From Clostridiales bacterium (GTDB lineage Bacteria; Bacillota; Clostridia; Christensenellales; Aristaeellaceae): a stretch of DNA of 64,000 nt. The position numbers and the translations under genes were made by a program. Positions 1 to 8,900 of this stretch are shown in pieces. The DNA is taken from contig CP069419.1 of the NCBI GenBank assembly GCA_017569285.1, forward strand, positions 2,108,001-2,172,000, in the 5' to 3' direction. Every line of letters begins with the position of its first letter. The first letter of the stretch is position 1. The notes beneath the pieces are model-generated. The model made no database searches. It was not told the origin of the DNA and saw only the letters and a list, made by a program, of their open reading frames with translations.

Positions 1-262
1 CCGGGGAGATTTCCCCCATCATGGCGTCCGCCATGGTGATGCCCAGCGGCCCGACGATAACATCCGCCGTACGGCAGGCCACAATGACCGCGTTCTCCCC
101 GGTGGCATAATGATCGGCACAGTCCGCCTTCATCATGTTCCCGGTGGCGATACTGTTGGTCCCCACCGCGGTGATCTCCGCCCCGGGGCAGATCTTCCGG
201 ATCTCCTCGGTCAGCGTTTTTCCCATCCGGCCGCCCTGGCCGTCCAGCACCAGGATATTCAC
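1..262 (-). CDS. DUF3842 family protein (C-terminus beyond window)
   Basis: About 87 N-terminal residues are present. The protein opens with a hydrophobic strand and glycine loop (NILVLDGQGGRMGK), then VGTNSIATGNMMKA and ADVIVGPLGITMADAM, a pattern I recognise as DUF3842, a small family of unknown function with a Rossmann-like look. GTG at 262 is chosen as start because AGGAGG lies seven bases upstream; the in-frame ATG at 283 has no ribosome binding site. A structured RNA with its own promoter and terminator lies just upstream on the same strand and may be the leader of this gene. The gene diverges from udk. Confidence 0.8.
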   Translation of the reverse strand, partial: MNILVLDGQGGRMGKTLTEEIRKICPGAEITAVGTNSIATGNMMKADCADHYATGENAVIVACRTADVIVGPLGITMADAMMGEISP

Positions 263-330
263 ACGGATCCCTCCTGCCTTCATTTCATATCATATCAGCA
301 CAGGCGGAAGCGCGGACCCGCTGCCGGCCA

Positions 331-445
331 CAAAAAAAGCCGGCAGCTGTCTTCAGGCAGCTTCGGCATCTTCTGATACCGGCTATTGCAACGATTCTTC
401 GCGGATACAGGCTGCTTGTGCAGCTCCCGCCAGTTTGTACTGACA
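331..445 (-). ncRNA. putative structured leader RNA or small RNA ending in an intrinsic terminator
   Basis: Read on the minus strand, a good promoter (451-480) is followed by a roughly 115-base transcript with several hairpins: a nine-pair stem with an ACAA loop (about 422-444), GCTGC/GCAGC with an ACAA loop, GGTATC/GATGCC with an AGAA loop, and a terminator stem GCCGAAGCTG/CAGCTGCCGGC (339-367) followed by seven U (332-338). No open reading frame of note fits. It sits about 70 bases upstream of the DUF3842 start, so it may be a transcription attenuator or riboswitch-like leader, or an independent small RNA. It matches no riboswitch consensus I know. Confidence 0.55.
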
Positions 446-450
446 GGGGG

Positions 451-480
451 ATTTTACCATGAATTGTACAGGCGCGTCAA
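451..480 (-). promoter_or_regulatory. promoter for the structured RNA / DUF3842 gene
   Basis: The minus strand carries TTGACG (480-475), an 18-base spacer, and TAAAAT (456-451) preceded by TGG (an extended -10). Transcription would begin near 445. Confidence 0.6.
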
Positions 481-585
481 TGCATTTCCACCGCCACAGA
501 CTGACTATGGCGTATCATATATTTTTATGGTAGAATATCGAAAATGACAGGTGCAGACCGTACAACCTGGAAGGAGGGTTACCGG

Positions 586-1203
586 ATGATTTTTATCGGC
601 ATCTGCGGAGCCAGCGGAAGCGGAAAATCCACGCTGGCCCATGCCCTGGAGGAACGCCTGGGCAGCAATCGCTGCCTGGTGCTGCAGCAGGACGCGTATT
701 ACCGGGACCACCCGGATCTCACCTTTGAACAGCGTGTGAAGCTGAACTACGACGAGCCGGAGATCTTCGACCACGACCTGCTGCTGGAGGATATCTGCCA
801 GCTGGAACGGGGCGGCGGCATCTCCCGCAAGGTATACAACTTCAGCGAGCACCGGCGGGATGACCGGCCGGATGAGATCATCCTGCCCCGGGACGTCGTG
901 ATCCTCGAAGGCATCCACACCTTCCATGACCGGCGGCTGACGGAAAAGATGTTCCTCAAGCTCTACATGCAGGTGGAGCCGGATATCTGCCTCCTGCGCC
1001 GGATTGAGCGCGACATCGTGGAGCGCGGGCGGGACATCCAGGGCATCAGCACGCAGTACCTCAACAGCGTGAAGCCCATGTTTGACAAGTATATCCGCAA
1101 CTACATCAGCGACGCCGATGTGATCGTCGCCAACGGCGGGAAGAACGCCCGCATCGTGGATATCCTGGCCGGATATGTGCAGGATGCCCTGCGCGGCGAA
1201 TAA
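586..1203 (+). CDS. udk: uridine kinase family protein
   Basis: This 205-residue P-loop kinase would phosphorylate uridine or cytidine with ATP or GTP in the cytoplasmic pyrimidine salvage pathway. The Walker A motif GASGSGKST is at residues 8-16. QQDAYYRD follows the first strand, NYDEPEIFDHD matches the substrate region of uridine kinases, and VVILEGIHTF is the Walker B-like strand. Length agrees with the family. ATG at 586 is preceded by AAGGAGGG with seven bases spacing; an upstream in-frame ATG at 544 lacks a site. The gap to the following kinase gene is only 73 bases with no promoter or terminator, so the two may be co-transcribed. An extended -10 (TGGTAGAAT, 528-536) lies upstream but has no good -35. 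Confidence 0.85.
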   Translation: MIFIGICGASGSGKSTLAHALEERLGSNRCLVLQQDAYYRDHPDLTFEQRVKLNYDEPEIFDHDLLLEDICQLERGGGISRKVYNFSEHRRDDRPDEIILPRDVVILEGIHTFHDRRLTEKMFLKLYMQVEPDICLLRRIERDIVERGRDIQGISTQYLNSVKPMFDKYIRNYISDADVIVANGGKNARIVDILAGYVQDALRGE

Positions 1204-1276
1204 CCGCAGAATCCGGTAAAAACCCGTAACCGATATTCCGACGGCACGAAGCCGATACAGGAGGGGGAAACCCGCC

Positions 1277-4114
1277 ATGAAGAACCAGCCGGGCGACAGG
1301 AAAATATTCAATATTTTCAGGCTCTGTTTCCTCATGCTCCTGGCTGTCTCCGCAATCGGCGCCGCCGTCTACACCGTGACCAACCCGCAGATTGAAACCT
1401 GGGGCAGCGACGTCATCTACCTGGACGGGCTGCAGGCGCGGGACAAAGACGGGAATCCCATCGAAATCACCGCGAATCAGCGGTATGAATACGACGAAAA
1501 CAACATACTCGAAGTGAACGGAACGCTCCCGGACCGTGTCCGGGACGGGGACTATATCTGCTTCCTGACATGGTATGATACCGAAATCCTTGTCAACGGG
1601 GAAGAGATCAACCGCTTCAGCGCGTCCGCGGTGACGCTGCCCGGCGGGCTCCTCAAATCCGTGTACTTCTTTACGCCCCTGCAGGCGGAATACGCCGGGC
1701 AGCCGGTCACCATCCGCTACCACCGGGGCGAGGATTCCGACACCTGCCGGGTATTCGAGATGACGGTAGGCACCCGGGCGGACCTGTACCGGATGATCGT
1801 GGAGAAATACGGCACGACCTTCTCCCTGGGACTGATCATCCTGGCGATTGCCGGCCTGGTGCTGCTGATCGGCCTGTTCCTGCAGATCGGCCGGAAGAAC
1901 GTCCTCAGCATCATCGATATTTCCCTGGGCGTGGGCGTTACCGCGGCGTGGATCCTGCTGGACTCCTATTTCTATCCCTTCGTGTTCGGCAGCAACCATA
2001 TTGACGGCATCGCATCCTACCTGGTCTGCCTGCTGCTGCCGTTCCCGTACATCGCCTATATGTCCTCCCTGCAGAAGGGGCGCCACCGCCGGACCTACAT
2101 GGTGATGAACATCATCACCCTGGCGATGTTCATCCTGTGCACCCTGCTGCATTTCACCGGCCTGGTCAAATTCTACGATACCCTGCCGTTCATCGACTTC
2201 ATGCTGGCCGCGTTCATGCTGGCCGAGCTGTGGATCCTGGTGGGCGAATACCGGCAGGGCTACCTGAAAACCTACAGGTATACCGCCATCGGCTTTATCG
2301 GCATGATGCTCTTCGGCATGGGCGAGATCGTGATGATCCTCCGGCCCACCGCGTCCAACGACGGTTCTTTGATTCTCGTGGGCCTGCTGTTCCTGCTCAT
2401 ATTTGCAATCACCCAGCAGCTCCGGGATATGCGGAACACCGAGCTGGAAAAGCAGCGCGCAATGGAACTCTCCCGGACCAAGACGGACTTCCTGGCCAGC
2501 ATGTCCCACGAGATCCGCACCCCGATCAACTCCATCCTCGGCATGAATGAGATGATCCTGCGCGAGAACAAGGATCCGGAAATCGAAAACTACGCCAACA
2601 CCATCCAGCGCTCCGGGCGGATGCTCCTGGGCCTGGTGAACGACGTGCTGGACTTCTCCCGCATTGAGGCCGGCGTGCTGGAGATCACCCCGGCGGATTA
2701 CCGCCTGACCGAGCTGCTGACGGATATCGCCTTCATCACCCGGGAACAGACGGACCAGAAGGGCCTTGCCTTTGAAATCTCCGTAGCTCCCGGCGTTCCG
2801 GACGGCATGTACAGCGACGAATTCCGCATCAAGCAGATCCTGCTGAACCTCATCAGCAACGCCGTCAAGTACACCGACAAGGGCAAGGTAACCATCCTGG
2901 TCGGCGGGGAATATGAGACCCCGATCACAGAAAAGGAAAACGAAATCTACCGCCTGAAACTGACCGTGCAGGATACCGGCCGCGGCATCCGCGAGGAAGA
3001 CCGCGACCACCTGTTTGAGGCCTTCCGCCGCAGCGACCTGAAGGTCAACCGCAGTATCGAGGGAACCGGCCTCGGCCTGGCCATCGTCAAGAACATCGTG
3101 GACAGCATGCACGGCACTGTCAGCGTTGAATCCGAATACAATGAGGGCTCCAGCTTCACCGTGGAGCTGCCGCAGGAGGTCACCGACAAAACCCCGGTGC
3201 CTGCCAACCCGGAAGCTGTCCGGCAGCCCGTCCAGCCGGATGCCGTCCGCCGCACCGGCACCTTTACCGCGCCGGAGGCGCGGATCCTGGCTGTGGATGA
3301 CAACCGCCCGAACCTGAGTATTGTCTCCGCCCTCCTGAAGGAAACGGAAATCAAAATCGACCTGTGCTCCGACGGCCGCCAGGCGCTGATCCAGTGCCGC
3401 CGCAACCAGTATGACCTGATCCTTCTCGACCATATGATGCCCGAACCGGACGGCATCCAGACCCTGGAGATGATCCGCAAGGATCCCCACTCCAAAAACC
3501 GCAGCACCCCTGCCGTCGTCCTCACCGCCAACGCGGTGGCCGGCAGCCGGGAGATGTACATGAAGGCCGGCTTTGCCGACTACCTCACCAAGCCCCTGGA
3601 CTCCGCCCTCCTGGAGAAGACCGTCCGAAACTACATCCCAACAAACAAAATCCATGAAATTCCCAAAGAAACCAAGCAGGATCCCGGAGAAGAAAACGAG
3701 ATCTTCGAATTCGAGCCGGAAGGGGAACCCGAACCGGAAGAAGAAAAAATCCAGAACACAGTAAATCCCATCAGCACAATCGAAGGAATCGACTACCAAT
3801 CCGCCCTGGCCAACACCGGCGGAAGCGAGGAATTCCTCCGGCAGATCATGCTGGACATCGCCTCCGAAGCCCCGGACAAAGTGGGAGCCCTGCGCCGCTC
3901 CGCCAGGGAAGGCGATCTTAAGGCCTACCGCATTGCTGCCCACTCCATCAAGGGACTGATGGCCACCATCGGCGCCAGCCAGCTGAGCGATAAGGCAAAG
4001 ATGCACGAATATGCTGCCACAGAAGGCCGGAAGGACTACATCACCGCCCACGTGGAAGAGCTGATCCAGGAATATGAGCAGATGACCAGCTGCATCATCG
4101 ACGCACTAAAATAA
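1277..4114 (+). CDS. membrane hybrid histidine kinase (sensor, HisKA, HATPase, REC, HPt)
   Basis: This 945-residue phosphorelay sensor has one N-terminal membrane segment (about 13-33), an extracytoplasmic sensory region (about 34-170) and about seven membrane segments (178-380), an arrangement like 7TMR-DISM receptors. The HisKA domain carries SHEIRTPIN with the phospho-acceptor His411. The ATPase domain has the N-box NLISNAVKYT (about 524), DTGRGI (about 566) and GTGLGL (about 596). A receiver starts at ILAVDDN (about 670) with phospho-acceptor Asp718. After an acidic Glu/Pro linker (about 813-824) comes an HPt domain with AAHSIKG, His889. All phosphotransfer residues are present, so it should be a complete relay lacking only the output regulator, which is not adjacent. 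GGAGGGGG precedes ATG 1277. Confidence 0.92.
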   Translation: MKNQPGDRKIFNIFRLCFLMLLAVSAIGAAVYTVTNPQIETWGSDVIYLDGLQARDKDGNPIEITANQRYEYDENNILEVNGTLPDRVRDGDYICFLTWYDTEILVNGEEINRFSASAVTLPGGLLKSVYFFTPLQAEYAGQPVTIRYHRGEDSDTCRVFEMTVGTRADLYRMIVEKYGTTFSLGLIILAIAGLVLLIGLFLQIGRKNVLSIIDISLGVGVTAAWILLDSYFYPFVFGSNHIDGIASYLVCLLLPFPYIAYMSSLQKGRHRRTYMVMNIITLAMFILCTLLHFTGLVKFYDTLPFIDFMLAAFMLAELWILVGEYRQGYLKTYRYTAIGFIGMMLFGMGEIVMILRPTASNDGSLILVGLLFLLIFAITQQLRDMRNTELEKQRAMELSRTKTDFLASMSHEIRTPINSILGMNEMILRENKDPEIENYANTIQRSGRMLLGLVNDVLDFSRIEAGVLEITPADYRLTELLTDIAFITREQTDQKGLAFEISVAPGVPDGMYSDEFRIKQILLNLISNAVKYTDKGKVTILVGGEYETPITEKENEIYRLKLTVQDTGRGIREEDRDHLFEAFRRSDLKVNRSIEGTGLGLAIVKNIVDSMHGTVSVESEYNEGSSFTVELPQEVTDKTPVPANPEAVRQPVQPDAVRRTGTFTAPEARILAVDDNRPNLSIVSALLKETEIKIDLCSDGRQALIQCRRNQYDLILLDHMMPEPDGIQTLEMIRKDPHSKNRSTPAVVLTANAVAGSREMYMKAGFADYLTKPLDSALLEKTVRNYIPTNKIHEIPKETKQDPGEENEIFEFEPEGEPEPEEEKIQNTVNPISTIEGIDYQSALANTGGSEEFLRQIMLDIASEAPDKVGALRRSAREGDLKAYRIAAHSIKGLMATIGASQLSDKAKMHEYAATEGRKDYITAHVEELIQEYEQMTSCIIDALK

Positions 4115-4170
4115 CAGCCAACAAAAACAATAAAAGTACAAAAGAAAACACAAAAACAGACCACTCAAAG

Positions 4171-4216
4171 AACCGGCTTCCTGCAAACGGAACATAGCAG
4201 GATTGTCCGGTTTTTT
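4171..4216 (+). terminator. intrinsic terminator after the histidine kinase
   Basis: A two-part stem (AACCGG/CCGGTT outside, CCTGC/GCAGG inside) is followed by a T run at 4210-4216. It closes the udk-kinase unit. The rest of 4115-4450 is AT-rich and holds only the promoter and repeats listed next. Confidence 0.8.
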
Positions 4217-4337
4217 GGTATATGTGCCGATTTTTAGAACCATGTATACAATAATATGTAGGGTAAATTCAATATATTTTCATTTTCGGAACCCTGAAAG
4301 GCAATCAGCAAGCCGTTTACAGCCGAAAAAATACCTG

Positions 4338-4366
4338 TGGACGGAATGAACGAAAGATGATATGAT
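4338..4366 (+). promoter_or_regulatory. promoter of the exopolysaccharide front operon
   Basis: TGGACG (4338-4343), exactly 17 bases, then TATGAT (4361-4366). The predicted start near 4373 leaves an untranslated leader of about 78 bases before the Wzz/BY-kinase gene. Confidence 0.6.
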
Positions 4367-4374
4367 ATACAATG

Positions 4375-4428
4375 GTTACATGGAAGATGGAAAAGAGTTA
4401 CTTATAAACCTGCAAATGGTTACTTATA
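4375..4428 (+). repeat. three GTTAC motifs at 22-base spacing in the operon leader
   Basis: GTTAC occurs at 4375, 4397 and 4419, each 22 bases apart; the last two extend to GTTACTTATA. Direct repeats two helical turns apart resemble binding sites of LytTR-type or other response regulators, but they lie downstream of the predicted -10 box, so repression or an RNA-level role is also possible. Confidence 0.5.
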
Positions 4429-4450
4429 TGCCCTGAAGGAGTTGAAAGCC

Positions 4451-5860
4451 ATGGAGAACGGATCCCTGCGGATAGATTTTAAAAAACTGGCTGTTTACCT
4501 TCTGAAACGGTGCTGGCTGATTATCCTTTGTGCGGCCATCGGGTTTGCGGGAATGTACTGGTATTCGAATAATTATGAGCAGGATACTTATACTGCTTTT
4601 GCGACGGTATACGTCCTGAATGGTAATCCTAATCTGGTAAATTACCAGTATACAAATATGAATGACCTTAGCTCTGCGGTTGCGCTGCTGGATACCTATA
4701 CGGTGGTGATTAAGAGTACTAAGGTGATGTCTGTTGTTACAGAACGTTTGGCATCAGAATATCCTGGTATAAGTGCAGGGTATATTGCCAATACGCTGAC
4801 TATGGGGTCTGTTGCTGAAACTGGTGTGCTCAAAATCATCAGTACAACACCGGATGCAAAACTGTCCGCGGACATTTGTAATGCAGTGGTAGATGTAGCT
4901 CCGGCAGAAATAATTCGCGTGGTCAATGCCGGCAATATTGAAGTGATAGACTATGCGGAAACTCCAAGATATGCAGATGAACGATCTCCAATGAAGAAGG
5001 GAATCATTGGTGCATTGGCAGGAGGTATCTTGGCTGCCATGCTGCTGATACTGTTATTCCTGCTGAACCGAAAGGTGACGGATACAGAAGATCTGACGGA
5101 CAAATATACCCCGCCGGTTCTGGCTGAAATCCGGCGAAAGAATGTGAAAGGTTCAGAGCCTGCCCGGCTTCTGCTGGACAGCGGCAGTCTGGTAGAACAG
5201 ATTGAAAGTTATGCAAAACTGCGGATGAACCTGTTATATACATTAGCAGGCAAAGAGAAAAAAGCGATTGTTATTTCGAGTGCGATTTCCGGGGAAGGCA
5301 AATCTACCATTGCGGCGAACCTTGCGATTTCATGTGCGATGAGTGGAAAAAAGGTGTTGCTGGTGGATGCAGATATCCGCCGGGCTTGCCAGAAAGATCA
5401 TTTTAAATACGAGATAGAAACACCTGGCCTGTCTGAAGCACTGATCGGAGAAGGCAACTGGTGGGACATGGTGATTCCATCCGGACGGGAGAACCTGAGC
5501 ATTCTTCCGGCTGGTCATGCGGCACCGAATCCCGCGGAACTGCTTAGCTTACCGGCGTTGCCGGCCATGCTGTCAGAGATGGAAAAGGAGTTTGACCTGG
5601 TTCTGTTCGATACGCCGCCGATGAATGTGGTCTCTGATCCGCTGGCACTTTCGTCTTATGTGGCAGGCTGCATTCTGGTGATCCGGCAGAATTACTCGGA
5701 TCATCGGGAAATCCGTAAAGCTTTGGTATCTGCGGAAATGGCAGGCATGAGTGTTCTCGGCTTCGTGTTTTATGGAGAAAAACTGAAGCAGGGTCAATAT
5801 TATGGAAAAAAGTATTACAAGAAATATTATAGCCGGTACGAAAAACAAGCGGAGAAATAA
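4451..5860 (+). CDS. Wzz chain-length regulator fused to a BY-type tyrosine kinase
   Basis: This 469-residue inner-membrane protein would control polysaccharide polymerisation and export by cycling autophosphorylation. A Wzz-type region lies between two membrane segments (about 15-37 and 184-205). The kinase part has Walker A SGEGKST (about 279-286), Walker A' LLVDADIRR (about 302) and Walker B LVLFDTPP (about 382-390). The C-terminus is a tyrosine cluster (QYYGKKYYKKYYSRY), the autophosphorylation tail of the family. In many Firmicutes the two halves are separate proteins (CpsC/CpsD); here they are fused as in proteobacterial Wzc. ATG 4451 is preferred over TTG 4442 because AAGGAG ends nine bases before it. 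It opens an operon with the giant repeat protein and the LCP-like gene. Confidence 0.9.
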   Translation: MENGSLRIDFKKLAVYLLKRCWLIILCAAIGFAGMYWYSNNYEQDTYTAFATVYVLNGNPNLVNYQYTNMNDLSSAVALLDTYTVVIKSTKVMSVVTERLASEYPGISAGYIANTLTMGSVAETGVLKIISTTPDAKLSADICNAVVDVAPAEIIRVVNAGNIEVIDYAETPRYADERSPMKKGIIGALAGGILAAMLLILLFLLNRKVTDTEDLTDKYTPPVLAEIRRKNVKGSEPARLLLDSGSLVEQIESYAKLRMNLLYTLAGKEKKAIVISSAISGEGKSTIAANLAISCAMSGKKVLLVDADIRRACQKDHFKYEIETPGLSEALIGEGNWWDMVIPSGRENLSILPAGHAAPNPAELLSLPALPAMLSEMEKEFDLVLFDTPPMNVVSDPLALSSYVAGCILVIRQNYSDHREIRKALVSAEMAGMSVLGFVFYGEKLKQGQYYGKKYYKKYYSRYEKQAEK

Positions 5861-5908
5861 GAGAATTGTTATCTGCGAAAATGCTCTGACAGTGATGGAG
5901 GAAAACTG

Positions 5909-8900
5909 ATGGAGATGTTCAAGATGAAACAATGGAGAAGACTGATTCTGGTAGTTACCCTGCTGATGGCAATCTGCATTTCTGGTGCAATGGCAGACGA
6001 GGCAGGAAGCATTGCTTTCCCGGAACTGACGCAGGCAGATTGTGTCTGGGACAGTAATGGATGTCTGGTCAGCGAAACCGTTCATGATCTGGATGGGAAA
6101 CCAGCGTTGAACAGCCGGGGATTCTACCGGGCGGAATATACCTGGGATGAGCATGGAAATAAGCTTTCTGAGGCTTATTTTGGATTGAACTGGGAGCCGG
6201 TGAATAATACGGATGTCGGTTATGCTCGCGCATTATTTACGTATCTGTCATTCGGGGATGAATCTGTTGTTTTGACAGAAGACCGTTATGACGCATCCGG
6301 CAAACGGGCGGATATTCCAGGAAGCTACAGTTATCGCCGGGATACTTGGTCAGATAATCATTCTTTGATTTCAACAGAATATTTTGATGCGGATGGCAAT
6401 CTGACACGGCCGACTGGCGGATATGCACAGGTCTTAAACCAGTACGACATGGGTGAAGAATCATATACGATTACCGAACGCTATCTTGACGCCGATGGTT
6501 CGCCGTTGATTGGCGGAGAAGGCGGAGAAGTCGTCAAATATGTTTTTACGACAGCAGACTATCTGATTCATGGAATCCATATTGAGAATAATGCCCTGGA
6601 CATGATGGTTCCGGAAGCTGAGCAGCAGGGTGGAACAGAAAAAGGGCAGTTGATGCTCTCTGAAGAGATATTTGACGCAACAGGTAAAAAAACGTTGGGA
6701 TCTGACAGATGGCATAAACAGGTAAACACCTATGATGAACATGCCAATCTGATCCGGTCGGATTTCTTTGATACCAATGGTGACCCGATCCTGAACATGT
6801 CCGGATACGCTTCTGTGACTCATGCATATGATGAACGGAATCGGGTTATCGAGACAGCCTATTATGGCTCGGATGGGAACCTGGTAAAGGTGCTCACCGG
6901 TTACGCCAAGGTGACTTATGAATATTATCCGAATATGGACCGGATCCATTATGAAAGGTACTTTGGTGCGGACGATCAGCGGACGATGACCACTTATGGT
7001 TATTCAATGGCTGAATATGAATATGGTGGACCAGGATATAACTATCGTATTACGTATTATGATACAGTGGATGAATACACGATGAGTCTGTCTGGCCTTG
7101 CCAGGGTTGAGTATATTTTCAGCCTGAATAACAACCTCTCTTTGGATCATGAGATGTGGGATGTGTATAATAACAATGTGATCCAGGAGAAGTACTATGG
7201 TACAGATATGGAACTGATTCAGATCAAGGCAGGATATGCCGGACTGATCAATACACGCAATGGCTCCGGACAGGTACTTGATACCACGTACTACGATGCC
7301 AATTGGAAACCGGTGCGCAATGATGAAACCCAATACGCAACTATTAAATACCGGTATGCCAGCAACGATCCAGAAGCGGCTCCGGTTTATGAAGCATATT
7401 TTGATAAAAATGGAAAACCTGTCGAGAGTACAGATGGTTGTTATGCCCGGCGGATGATCTATGGCGGACCGCTGGATAATATGTTGCTGTCAGAAGAATT
7501 CCTGGATGAAAACGGAAGGCCGGATACATCTATTTCGACCGGCGCGCATCGGACTACATATAATTATGATGGCAACATGATGCAGACGGCGGTTCAGTAT
7601 TTTGACGAAAATGGCAATGCGATCAAAGGCAATACCGGATATGCGACACTGCTCAGGGAATATACTGCTGCCGGAAGTCTGCTGTGGGAAGTGACATTGG
7701 ATCCGGAAAAGAATCCGGTAACGGTTGGCGCCAAGTTTGCCGCACAGGCGCATACCTATGATTATTCCGGACATCATACTGCAGAGAAGTATTTTGCTGC
7801 GGACAAATCTGTTCTGACACAAGCGGGAGGTTATGCTTCCATACATTACAGTTATGACCTGGACGGTAATATTATTTCTGTGTCATATTACAATGCTGCG
7901 GATGAATTGGTACCGGTCAATGGCAGTGCCCGGATTGAAAGGGAATATGACCGGAAGCACCATATGACTTTAGAAGCGTATTTTGATACCAATCTGCAGC
8001 CGGTGCTGATTGGTGAGGGGTATGCCGCCCATCGGATGGAATACGATGAGTTGACAGGACTGATGAGTCGGACAACATATCTGGATACAAGCGGAGTACC
8101 CGTGTTGCTTTCCACAGGGTATGCCTCTTTTGAACAATGGTATGATGTAACAGGTACCCTGCTGGTACGTGCCTATTATGATGAGAAGGGGAATCCCATC
8201 GTACCCGCTTCTGCCGGATATGCCCGGTTTGAGCGCAAGGTGGATGTACTCGGCAATATACTCGAAGAAGCCAGTTATGATGCGGACGGAGTGCTGATCA
8301 TTAATCGGGATGGATATGCCGTGCTGGCACAGACATTTGATGACAGCGGGGACTTGACCTCTGTGACATATTTGGGTCAGGAACGTGAACCGGTAGTTAC
8401 ATCTCTTGGCTATGCCCGGACGGAGATTACCTATGATTATGCCGGAAACAAGACCGGGGAAGCATTCTTTGACGAGAAGCTACAGCCGACAAATGTCTAT
8501 GACGGATATCATCGGGCAGCCTATTCCTGGGATTCGGAAGGCCGCATGCTATCTGAGGAATACTTTGATGCTGAAGGCGGACGGACAGAGTGCCGTCAGG
8601 GATATGCTTCCTTTGTATGTGAATATGATGTAAAAGGAAATCTTATTCGTGAGGTTTACTACGATCATAACGGCAAGATTACAAACGTGCTGGCAGGTGC
8701 TGCGCGGATAGAGCGGGAATACGATCTGGAAAACCGGTTGCTCAGTGAGCAGTACCTGGATGAAACCGGTGCGCCGTATATGCTTCGTGGTGATTACGCT
8801 TCTGTAGTTTATACCTATGACTATATGGGCAATGTCCTGACGGAGTCGTATTACGGACTGGACGAAAAGCCGGTGGTTTCCTCCAAGGGATATGCTAAAC

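Noticed and set aside
1106-4051. 981-codon open frame on the minus strand
   Set aside because: It lies opposite the hybrid kinase gene, whose domains are unmistakable; the antisense frame has no recognisable domain and is a by-product of GC-rich codons.
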